A stretch of 38,188 nucleotides of DNA from a virus: positions 1 through 38,188 of IMG/VR virus record IMGVR_UViG_3300043409_000989, one strand, 5' to 3'. Position 1 is the stretch's first letter; every line of letters starts with the position of its first letter. The notes under the pieces were generated by a model that saw only the letters and a list, made by a program, of their open reading frames with translations, did not search any database and was not told where the DNA came from. Below are positions 20,230 through 27,457 of this stretch, in pieces. A program made the translations under genes and the position numbers.

Positions 20230-21315
20230 ATGTCTGAACCAGAATCGGGGTCCACCGCTACGGCCCAAGAAAAAGTAGTGAAAACAGATAACATGTCTGA
20301 GGGTGATTTCATCCAACGACGACTCGCCGGTAAGGGTACTGCGAAAGCAGAATCTGAGGCCGAAAAGCAGAAGGAGGTGGAATCCACGGAAAAGGCTGAA
20401 AAGCCAGAAGCCGGGGAGGAAACGCCAGAAGCTCAGAAACAGGACGTTCTTTCAAAAGCTAAGTCTGGAAACTTGGATGACCTTTCGGAAGATGAGCTTA
20501 GTCAACTGGCTAAGTCCATCGGAAGTAAGGCGGTAGCTCGCTACGGTGAGCTAACGGCAAAGCGGAAGGCTGCTGAGGAGCGCGTGCGCTTCTTGGAAAC
20601 CGAGCTTGCTCGTCGAAGTGATACCACTGCCAAAGCGGTAGAAGAGGTGAAGGACAACCCATTTGCGTCTATCAAGGATGCGGCTGGGCTCTCCGAAAAA
20701 GCCAAGGAAATCAAGGAAGTGATTGAGTTTGCGGAAATGCGGCTTGATGACTCCTCGGACATTGGCCCCGACGACATCGCTGCAACGGTGGATGGCAAGG
20801 AATATACGAAGCGTCAGCTACGAGAGACGTTGCGCCGCGCCCGCAAAGCTCGTGATGAGTATTTGCCGGATGTGGGACGACGCCTCTCGGTTGTAGAAAA
20901 CAGCAAGAAATTGCGAGTTACTATGGACGAGCAGACGCGGAAGGAAATTCCTTGGCTGGAAGATGTTAACGACGAAAGGAAGAAGCAATATGACGCCATC
21001 ATTGCCGACCCGCGACTCAAGAAACTTGAGGAATTCGCGCCCGACATTGCTGCTCAGTTGCCTTATTTCTTCGCCCACGCCTCTAACAGCATCTATGGAC
21101 GTAAGGAAATTGCCCTATCGGAAACGACGCCGGGCAAGAAACTTAGTTCACGGCCACCTGAAAATCCTGAGTCTGGTGCGGCTGCAAGCCGTAAGCCGGA
21201 AAGCATCCAGACCAAGCAGATAGGGGAACTTCAGTCCAAGTTCAAAGCGAGTGGCGATAAAGGCGATTGGCTCAAACTCCGTACAGCACAAATCTCAAAA
21301 CGTAAAGTTCTCTAA
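20230..21315 (+). CDS. Head scaffolding protein, 361 aa
   Basis: Highly charged, Glu/Lys/Ala-rich protein with a disordered N-terminal 100 residues (E-K-A-E-K-P-E-A-G-E-E-T-P-E) and long helices (A-A-E-E-R-V-R-F-L-E-T-E-L). A C-terminal basic tail (L-K-L-R-T-A-Q-I-S-K-R-K-V-L) would bind the capsid protein. Composition and place directly before the major capsid gene define it as the scaffold that shapes the procapsid and is then removed. Confidence 0.82.
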   Translation: MSEPESGSTATAQEKVVKTDNMSEGDFIQRRLAGKGTAKAESEAEKQKEVESTEKAEKPEAGEETPEAQKQDVLSKAKSGNLDDLSEDELSQLAKSIGSKAVARYGELTAKRKAAEERVRFLETELARRSDTTAKAVEEVKDNPFASIKDAAGLSEKAKEIKEVIEFAEMRLDDSSDIGPDDIAATVDGKEYTKRQLRETLRRARKARDEYLPDVGRRLSVVENSKKLRVTMDEQTRKEIPWLEDVNDERKKQYDAIIADPRLKKLEEFAPDIAAQLPYFFAHASNSIYGRKEIALSETTPGKKLSSRPPENPESGAAASRKPESIQTKQIGELQSKFKASGDKGDWLKLRTAQISKRKVL

Positions 21316-21326
21316 CACCGCCTAAC

Positions 21327-22310
21327 ATGGCTTTTTCAAACACCTACGATACCACCAACCCCGGCTCTGGGGTTAGCAACCGCGAGGATCTCCTCGACGT
21401 TATTACGACTCTTGCCCCGCAAGATACGCCTATCCTCTCGATGGCCCCGAAGCGTAAAGCTACGGCGACCTTTCACGAGTGGACCGTTGACAGCTTGGCT
21501 TCTGTCTCGACCACGGGCGTCTCCGAAGGTTCGGATGTCACCGCGTTCACCGACAAGTTCTCTGGCCGGGCGCGTTTGGGCAATTATGTCCAGAAGCTCC
21601 GGCGTTCGTTCATGGTTAGCGACTTGCAGCAGGCCGTCGATAGCGTCGGTCCAGCCAAGATTGCTCAGGCTGAGATGAAGGCTGTCAAAGAACTGAAGCG
21701 TGACATCGAGGCCACCATCTGCTCTACCAATGACCGCTCTGCGGAAAATGGTGGAGGCACGGCCTACGGGCTGCGTGGTCTGGGCGACTGGATTGATAGC
21801 GGCGGTCCTTCGGATGTTCCTGCGGCGTTCCGCACTCCTTCGGGCAGCATTCACGCCTCGGGCGCGTTCACCGAAACCGTCCTTAACAGCCTGATCACCT
21901 CGATCTACCGCGTTAATGGCATGGCAAACGACCTGACGCTGGTGGCTGACACCGCGCTTCGGGCTGTCATCGCTGACTTTGCTCGCACCTCTGGCAGCAC
22001 CAACACGGTGTATCGCCAGATTCAGCAGAGCGCGGACAGCGCGACGATCAAGCTCACCGTGGATTTCTACGAGTCTGACAACGGCATCGTGTCCATCGTG
22101 AACATGAATCCTGATTGCGCTCCTGACACCTCGGCCAAGGACACCGGCTACATCCTCAACCCCGATTACATGGGCGTTGCGGACCTGATTGCCCTTGGTA
22201 GCTCCCGCGTCCCAAATCTGGGCGGCGGAGACCGTGGCTTTGTGGACTGGACCGGCACGCTTGAGGTGCTGCATCCTGGTGCGCATGGCAAGATCACCGT
22301 TCTCACCTAA
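21327..22310 (+). CDS. Major capsid protein, SU10/DUF5309-like, 327 aa
   Basis: The N-terminus (N-T-Y-D-T-T-N-P-G-S-G-V-S-N-R-E-D-L-L-D) followed by L-A-P-Q-D-T-P-I-L-S-M resembles the SU10-type major capsid family (DUF5309), an HK97-fold shell protein. V-Q-K-L-R-R-S-F-M-V-S-D-L and the C-terminal H-P-G-A-H-G-K-I-T-V-L also fit. It builds the icosahedral head together with the scaffold. ATG 21327 is preceded by CCTAAC and no Shine-Dalgarno sequence, notable for what should be the most expressed gene. Confidence 0.88.
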   Translation: MAFSNTYDTTNPGSGVSNREDLLDVITTLAPQDTPILSMAPKRKATATFHEWTVDSLASVSTTGVSEGSDVTAFTDKFSGRARLGNYVQKLRRSFMVSDLQQAVDSVGPAKIAQAEMKAVKELKRDIEATICSTNDRSAENGGGTAYGLRGLGDWIDSGGPSDVPAAFRTPSGSIHASGAFTETVLNSLITSIYRVNGMANDLTLVADTALRAVIADFARTSGSTNTVYRQIQQSADSATIKLTVDFYESDNGIVSIVNMNPDCAPDTSAKDTGYILNPDYMGVADLIALGSSRVPNLGGGDRGFVDWTGTLEVLHPGAHGKITVLT

Positions 22311-22329
22311 TCCCTAAATAATCACTAAC

Positions 22330-22764
22330 ATGGCTAAACTTAGCATTAATGAATCCGCCAATTCTTTTTGGACGGATGTTGTCATTGTTGACTTCAACGA
22401 TCTGATTGCCATCGGCAACGGTGGTCAGCGCACGATTGCCGCTATTCCTCCAAATGGTGCGCTTGAAGGTGCGTGCGTCTGGAAGATTACGGCTGCGGCG
22501 GGCTCTACCTCGGTAGTGCTTGACGTTGGGACCACGGCTGCGGACCCAGATGAATTCATCGACGCCTTGGATGCGGACGGTATGACTGTCCCTGTGTTTA
22601 ACACGGGTGATTTGTTTACGACCAATGGCAGCAAGTTTGTTGGCGGCTCCGTTGCTGGTGCGCCTGTATTGCTTGAGGTGACCGATGCGGCTGTTACCTC
22701 GTTGACCGCTGGCAAGTGGGGCATTGGTCTACGAATCATCAACCTCTCGCAGTACAACGACTAG
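22330..22764 (+). CDS. Putative head decoration / structural protein, 144 aa
   Basis: Beta-rich, acidic protein (V-V-I-V-D-F-N-D-L-I-A-I, S-T-S-V-V-L-D-V-G-T-T-A, W-G-I-G-L-R-I-I-N-L). It lies 20 bases after the capsid gene and before a strong terminator, so the two form the high-expression unit of the operon. This suggests a cementing or decoration protein; homology is not recognised. ACTAAC precedes the ATG. Confidence 0.65.
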   Translation: MAKLSINESANSFWTDVVIVDFNDLIAIGNGGQRTIAAIPPNGALEGACVWKITAAAGSTSVVLDVGTTAADPDEFIDALDADGMTVPVFNTGDLFTTNGSKFVGGSVAGAPVLLEVTDAAVTSLTAGKWGIGLRIINLSQYND

Positions 22765-22789
22765 TTGTAAGCAAGTAGGATAGAATCAT

Positions 22790-22822
22790 GGGGCATAGGG
22801 CTTCGGCCTTGTGCCCCTTTTT
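22790..22822 (+). terminator. Intrinsic terminator with a UUCG loop
   Basis: A 12-pair stem (outer GGGGCA/TGCCCC, two G-T pairs, inner GGC/GCC-type pairing) closed by TTCG and followed by TTTTT at 22818-22822. Tetraloop, GC-rich stem and T-run make this the best terminator on the plus strand. It lies 26 bases after the decoration gene and just before the ATG at 22824, so it reduces, or with antitermination controls, transcription of the tail genes. Confidence 0.88.
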
Positions 22823-22823
22823 C

Positions 22824-23132
22824 ATGGAAATTATCATCCCGCCCAAGAGGTTTAGTGTTGGTGACAGGTGGAAGGCTATTGAGCGCGAGTTCCGCACGGG
22901 AGTTGAGCTAAAGAAGGCAACGGAGGCAAAACGCGAGGCTGTAGCCCGTCAGTCGGCACAGGAGATGCGTGGGGCTGGCAAAGTGGCTGGATTGGGCAGG
23001 AATGTGGGTGTAATGCCTGATTGGGAGTATTTCCGCCTACTTCAGAAGTATGGGCACAAGGAAGTACATTCCCGCGAGTTTTTGAAGCATTTCCAAAAAA
23101 CCAACCCTGATTTGGTAGTTCATAAGCTCTAA
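22824..23132 (+). CDS. Hypothetical protein, 102 aa
   Basis: Begins M-E-I-I-I-P-P-K-R-F-S-V-G-D-R-W-K, then a long charged helix (A-T-E-A-K-R-E-A-V-A-R-Q-S-A-Q) and P-D-W-E-Y-F-R-L-L-Q-K-Y. An upstream in-frame ATG at 22788 would put the terminator hairpin inside the coding region, so 22824 is preferred. Its stop overlaps the next start (taATG). Place suggests a head completion role; unproven. Confidence 0.65.
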   Translation: MEIIIPPKRFSVGDRWKAIEREFRTGVELKKATEAKREAVARQSAQEMRGAGKVAGLGRNVGVMPDWEYFRLLQKYGHKEVHSREFLKHFQKTNPDLVVHKL

Positions 23133-23992
23133 TGCAAAGCGGAACATACGCCGACCTCCTTGTTAGGATTCGCGCCTTAGCTGGCGTAGATGCTTTCACA
23201 ACCAGTGAATTAACACTGATTAACAGCTTAATCAACCGGCGTGGCTACCAAGCCTACCGGGAGAGCGATACATGGGTACGATTCATTGTGGCTGCGGAAG
23301 CCCGTCCCGGCCCCCTAAACATCATTCCGTTCGCCTATACGGCTAACGACGGCAATCGAAGCATATCCGCTGCCTCTCGCAGTGGGACTACGGTGACAGT
23401 GACGGTGACGGCGGACATTGATGGCGACTTTGTTACCGGCCAATACCTTACAATGGCTGGCATGACGGGGACTGTTGAGCCAGATGGCAGCTATCAGGTG
23501 ACGGTGACTGATGACGCGGAGTTCACCTACGAACTCACCACTACCAACACGGCTACTGAAACCTACTCCCTTAGCACGGCAACGGCGCAACCTGACGACA
23601 TTTCAGAGGTGGACACATTTATCCGCGTGTTCAACGCCTTCCCTTACAATCTTATTGGGGGCGGGGAGTACACGTTTTACGTCCAAAGCGATGGTTGCCA
23701 TGTTGTTGGCAATTACACGGAAGCTCCCGGCTTCTATGTGTCTTACAAAAAACAATGGGACGGACCATACGACGCCACCACCAACACCGACATTCCACTG
23801 GAGTTCTTTAACTACATGGCCCACGCCGCATATGCAGACTTTATGCGTATGGATGGACAGGTAGACAAGGCTCTAGTTGAGGAACAAGTAGCCAAGGAGT
23901 ATTTGGCATTGGAGCTTATGAGGCCACAGAATCAGGCAAATGGGCAAATTCTCTCTCGTTTTCAATCTCACGGAAGTCGTCAAAGTCGTTAA
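23132..23992 (+). CDS. Head-tail adaptor-like structural protein, 286 aa
   Basis: The N-terminus (Y-A-D-L-L-V-R-I-R-A-L-A-G...L-I-N-S-L-I-N-R-R-G-Y-Q-A-Y) and C-terminus (E-F-F-N-Y-M-A-H-A-A-Y-A-D-F, Y-L-A-L-E-L) are helical, as in podovirus adaptor or gatekeeper proteins that join portal to tail. Between them, residues about 80-150 form an inserted beta domain (D-F-V-T-G-Q-Y-L-T-M-A-G-M-T-G-T-V-E, then D-G-S-Y-Q-V-T-V-T) that recurs in the 723-aa tail protein. Adaptor assignment is from order and shape. Confidence 0.65.
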   Translation: MQSGTYADLLVRIRALAGVDAFTTSELTLINSLINRRGYQAYRESDTWVRFIVAAEARPGPLNIIPFAYTANDGNRSISAASRSGTTVTVTVTADIDGDFVTGQYLTMAGMTGTVEPDGSYQVTVTDDAEFTYELTTTNTATETYSLSTATAQPDDISEVDTFIRVFNAFPYNLIGGGEYTFYVQSDGCHVVGNYTEAPGFYVSYKKQWDGPYDATTNTDIPLEFFNYMAHAAYADFMRMDGQVDKALVEEQVAKEYLALELMRPQNQANGQILSRFQSHGSRQSR

Positions 23993-24018
23993 CCTAATAG
24001 TGTAAAATCACCCCCAAT

Positions 24019-24603
24019 ATGGGCCAAGCCACCGTAAATCTCCAAAACCTCGGGCGTCTCGTAAGCGTTAGCAACGCGCTGCCAGTGGTCCTTTCTTCCC
24101 CAACGTCCACGGCCACGGAGGGAGCGGTGTCTACCGTTTCCTTTGTTCGTACGGCTGATGCCACTGCCTACGCTGCTAACGACGTTATTGGCATTAATGC
24201 GGCTGGCGTAGCTGGTAGTGCCATCCATACCTTTGCTTTGGCGGGGCCAGCGGGTGGTAATGTGATTGTCACTGGCTACGACTTGACCATTGATGCAACG
24301 GCTATCCCAGCCGGAATGACCACCTTTCGTCTCCATATTTACGACGCAAGCCCAACGGCTATTGTTGACAATGCGGCCTTTAACTTGGTGACGGCAGATC
24401 AGCTTAAGCATCTTGCTGTCTTGGATAATGTAACGATGGTTGATTACGGAAATTCCCTGTTTGGGATTAATGCTAACATTGGTCATCAAGTGAAGTTGGC
24501 TTCTGGCGTCACCTCTTTGTTTGGTCAACTTGTTACTAATGCTGCCTTTACGCCAGCCAGCGGCACTGCTTTCCAGATTCGGCTTCGCACCCGTGCGATT
24601 TAA
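24019..24603 (+). CDS. Beta-rich virion protein, 194 aa
   Basis: Ala/Thr/Val-rich with few charges (A-I-H-T-F-A-L-A-G-P-A-G-G-N-V-I-V-T-G-Y), consistent with a beta-sandwich structural protein. F-R-L-H-I-Y-D-A-S-P-T-A suggests a carbohydrate-module-like strand pattern, though this is weak. Sits between the adaptor and the lysis-type genes. No Shine-Dalgarno sequence before ATG 24019. Confidence 0.65.
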   Translation: MGQATVNLQNLGRLVSVSNALPVVLSSPTSTATEGAVSTVSFVRTADATAYAANDVIGINAAGVAGSAIHTFALAGPAGGNVIVTGYDLTIDATAIPAGMTTFRLHIYDASPTAIVDNAAFNLVTADQLKHLAVLDNVTMVDYGNSLFGINANIGHQVKLASGVTSLFGQLVTNAAFTPASGTAFQIRLRTRAI

Positions 24604-24668
24604 TGGCCCTTGTTTTTCTTAACGCTCTCCCCGCAGGAGCGGCGTCAATTAACCACTTGCGGTTCTAA
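24603..24668 (+). CDS. 21-aa mini-ORF coupled at both ends
   Basis: M-A-L-V-F-L-N-A-L-P-A-G-A-A-S-I-N-H-L-R-F. The ATG shares a base with the stop of the gene before (taATG), and its TAA shares a base with the ATG of the gene after (taATG). The chance of exact filling at both ends is low, so translation is likely. It may be a leader for the holin-like gene; the hydrophobic start is compatible with membrane contact. Confidence 0.45.
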   Translation: MALVFLNALPAGAASINHLRF

Positions 24669-25102
24669 TGGCCCTTACAGACATACTGTTTAACGCAGCG
24701 GGTGGTGGGGTGTTTGGGTCCATCCTCCATCTTGGCACTGGCATCTTTGAGGCTTGGCGTAAGAAGAAGGACGCCGAGGTAGAAATCATGCTTATGCGGG
24801 CTAAGACAGAATCCGCTGAGAAGGCGGCAGCTTGGGATGCCTTTGGCAAATCACAGGAGTCGCAAGCTGCGTTTACGGTGCCTTTTGGGGTTGTTCCTTG
24901 GGTGGCCTCTGTCTTTACCCTTGTAGAGGCATTCCGCAGCTTCACCCGCCCCGGCCTTACTTGGGCACTCCTTTGTGTTTTGGTTTATGTGTTTTCTGTG
25001 TCCCCAGAAGCAGCCCGGCAAACAATGCTGGGCGAAATAACCTTTGGGGCTTTTACCGCGCTTTTCTGGTGGTATGGAAGCCGTTACTCAGCAAAGCGAT
25101 GA
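24668..25102 (+). CDS. Putative holin with three membrane segments, 144 aa
   Basis: After a short amphipathic N-terminus (D-I-L-F-N-A-A-G-G-G-V-F-G-S-I-L) and a charged helix comes V-P-F-G-V-V-P-W-V-A-S-V-F-T-L-V-E-A-F, then L-T-W-A-L-L-C-V-L-V-Y-V-F-S-V, then G-A-F-T-A-L-F-W-W-Y-G-S-R. Three segments near the C-terminus with R-P-G-L-T between them resemble the '3TM holin' family of phages and gene-transfer agents. It would make the membrane holes for lysis. Position in the tail region with another small membrane gene supports this. Confidence 0.68.
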   Translation: MALTDILFNAAGGGVFGSILHLGTGIFEAWRKKKDAEVEIMLMRAKTESAEKAAAWDAFGKSQESQAAFTVPFGVVPWVASVFTLVEAFRSFTRPGLTWALLCVLVYVFSVSPEAARQTMLGEITFGAFTALFWWYGSRYSAKR

Positions 25103-25281
25103 TTAAAGAACATCCAATTACTATTTCAACCATTGGAGCCATTTCAGGTTGGTTTTCCGTGAATCTAGTGCAGACAGCTCAATTTGTAGCCGCTGCCTTG
25201 GCCGGACTTGTTTCTTTATGCGCCCTTATCTTAGCTACCCCCAAGGCAATCCGCGAGGTGCGTAGCTGGTTTAAGCCATAA
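25099..25281 (+). CDS. Small membrane protein, possible second holin, 60 aa
   Basis: Two hydrophobic stretches (I-S-T-I-G-A-I-S-G-W-F-S-V, and F-V-A-A-A-L-A-G-L-V-S-L-C-A-L-I-L-A) followed by a basic tail (K-A-I-R-E-V-R-S-W-F-K-P). Size, two segments and a positively charged end fit a class II holin or antiholin. It overlaps the previous gene by the ATGA sequence. Confidence 0.65.
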   Translation: MIKEHPITISTIGAISGWFSVNLVQTAQFVAAALAGLVSLCALILATPKAIREVRSWFKP

Positions 25282-25285
25282 CCAT

Positions 25286-27457
25286 ATGTCGAGATATGAC
25301 AAGTACGGAGATCGAGATACGGCCATAGTCTCGGCTGGCGATTCGTTCTTCCTTGGGATGAACAATCGTTTGCGTCCCGACCAACTGGAACCCGGCATTA
25401 TGGCCTACAGCCAGAATGGGCGAATGAGCGTAAACGGGGCATGGCAACCCCGCAAAGGCATTGATTTCTTCTCTGGCCTCATAGACACAAGCAGCGAAGC
25501 GTTGATTCTTCCATTTTACGTCTATGCTAGCAAAAACATTTCAACGGCAGTTCGGGTGGCTGAAACGGTAACTATCACTACTACAACAAGTCACGGGTTT
25601 ACCACGGCAACACAGGTGGGTATTGCCGGCCTTACGGGAACAGTAGATCCTAATGGCAATAGGACTGTTACGGTGACTGGAGCTACGACGTTTACAATCT
25701 TTCTTGGTGGGGCACCGGGTAGTGAAACCTACACTGGAACAGGAACAGCAGGGTCGCCATTTATTTCTGCTTTGGTTAATGCGGCCTATGGCTCATGCCT
25801 GTTTTCTAACCCATTAGATGACAACGAGGAATACATCATTGTCGCGCTTTATGACAAAGCAATGGCGGTGAATCTAACCACCGGGGTTGAAACCAACATC
25901 ACCTATCCCGCTTCCCTTACAATCACCGAAAACGTCAATCTGTTGCAGGCGTTTAATAAGGTTTACATTTTTCGGGACGGTCTCACCGCCCTAGAGTTTG
26001 ACGGGGACATTGCCTCAACGCCTACGTTTACCAAGGTGGCTAATGGAGATTACACCCAGCCATTGGTGTTTACGGCAGCTACTAACACAGCTTGCTCGGC
26101 TGGCGTGGTGACGGTAACAGAAACAGCGCACGGCCTGTCCGTTGGCGACATTGTTACAATCATGGACAAGGGTAGTTCTCCCCTAACGAACGGAGCCACC
26201 TATGTTGTCAAAAGCGTGCCAACGTCTGGCACATTTACATTCTTTGCTAGCGTAGATGACTTTTCAGCAACATCCGTTGTCCTTGGAAAGGCTCAAAGCG
26301 TTGGACTTGGGTTTGTTCATTCTCCCGCGCCCGCGTGGGCGGCCTACCATCAACGTCGCCTGATTGTCCCCTACCGCTACACGTCTACGGGGACTAGCGG
26401 GAGCGAGGTTATTACGGATCGTAGCGTATACGACGAAATCCTTATCAGCGACATCCTGGATGCTGACACCTACGATCAGCTTCAGAATCAACTCAAGGTG
26501 ACGGCTGGTATTTCGGACTACTTGCAATTTGTTCATCCTTTTACGGATGACAATGCCGTGGTGTTTAACCGTAACTCCATCCACCTTCTAGATGGGTTGT
26601 CAGGCTCGCTCACCGATGTCTCGCTCAAAGAAATCACGCGGGAGGCCGGATTGGTGGCTCAAAAGAGCGTTGTCACCATTGGGAACAAAATCTTCTTCCT
26701 GTCTGATAACGGGGTGTATGCCACGCAGTTTGGCGACCTTTACAATTTGCGGGGGGCCGGACTGCCATTGTCTGACCCCATTGACCCCATTATCAAGCGA
26801 ATCAACTCAGATTACGCCCAGAACTCCGTAGCCATCTACCACGACAATCGTTACTTCCTTGCGGTTCCCCTTGATTCAGCGACCACGAATAACGCCATCC
26901 TTGTCTTCAACCTGTTAAACCAGCAATGGGAGAGCATTGACATTGTGGCGGGGTCTGGGTGGGACGTTTCTAACCTGATTAGTGCCGGGGCCGGGGGAAT
27001 AAACAAGCTCTACGCCGTCAATCGTTTAGGTGGCATTCACATCCTGGAAGAGCGAGAAGATGACGTAGACGTGGTAGCTTTGGGAATAGCCGTTCCTCCC
27101 ACTTCTGTGCGGCCAACGTCTTACGGCCAAACACGGCAATACAACATGGGAGACACCGACCGTAAGAAGTTTAACAGCTTTGAGTTACACACGGAAAGTA
27201 GCTCCACCAACACCTCAAATGCTACAATCTCTGTTGAGACGGAGAACGTAGACAGCACCGCTACGCTTGGCACTTTAGGCGGCTATCTTGGTGCTGTGCT
27301 GGCAATCAGTGAAGACGCATCCGTGCGTGGTAGAATCGGGAATATGCGAGGCTACGGCATTCAAATGACTTTTACGCCAACTCAAGGGCGCCCATTGCTT
27401 AGAATGGCGAAAATCAATGCTATGTCGTCGTTTAACTCTTTAACACAAGCATCCTAA
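25286..27457 (+). CDS. Large tail structural protein (tube/nozzle position), 723 aa
   Basis: The start S-A-G-D-S-F-F-L-G-M-N-N-R-L-R-P-D-Q-L is typical of phage tail-tube or stabilisation proteins that bind the adaptor ring. Two copies of the beta domain seen in the adaptor occur near residues 85-155 (A-G-L-T-G-T-V-D-P-N-G) and 260-335 (S-V-G-D-I-V-T-I-M-D-K-G). A beta-propeller-like body follows (repeated K-I-F-F-L-S-D-N-G-V-Y-A, H-D-N-R-Y-F-L-A-V-P). By order and length it occupies the T7 gp12/P22 gp10-like position, though direct homology cannot be shown here. Confidence 0.68.
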   Translation: MSRYDKYGDRDTAIVSAGDSFFLGMNNRLRPDQLEPGIMAYSQNGRMSVNGAWQPRKGIDFFSGLIDTSSEALILPFYVYASKNISTAVRVAETVTITTTTSHGFTTATQVGIAGLTGTVDPNGNRTVTVTGATTFTIFLGGAPGSETYTGTGTAGSPFISALVNAAYGSCLFSNPLDDNEEYIIVALYDKAMAVNLTTGVETNITYPASLTITENVNLLQAFNKVYIFRDGLTALEFDGDIASTPTFTKVANGDYTQPLVFTAATNTACSAGVVTVTETAHGLSVGDIVTIMDKGSSPLTNGATYVVKSVPTSGTFTFFASVDDFSATSVVLGKAQSVGLGFVHSPAPAWAAYHQRRLIVPYRYTSTGTSGSEVITDRSVYDEILISDILDADTYDQLQNQLKVTAGISDYLQFVHPFTDDNAVVFNRNSIHLLDGLSGSLTDVSLKEITREAGLVAQKSVVTIGNKIFFLSDNGVYATQFGDLYNLRGAGLPLSDPIDPIIKRINSDYAQNSVAIYHDNRYFLAVPLDSATTNNAILVFNLLNQQWESIDIVAGSGWDVSNLISAGAGGINKLYAVNRLGGIHILEEREDDVDVVALGIAVPPTSVRPTSYGQTRQYNMGDTDRKKFNSFELHTESSSTNTSNATISVETENVDSTATLGTLGGYLGAVLAISEDASVRGRIGNMRGYGIQMTFTPTQGRPLLRMAKINAMSSFNSLTQAS

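Noticed and set aside
21336-22286. A 316-aa minus-strand frame opposite the capsid gene
   Set aside because: It is the antisense of a strongly biased coding region. The plus strand encodes a recognisable capsid protein in a continuous operon.
22788-22823. Upstream start (ATG 22788) for the 102-aa gene
   Set aside because: It would place a strong terminator hairpin in the coding sequence.
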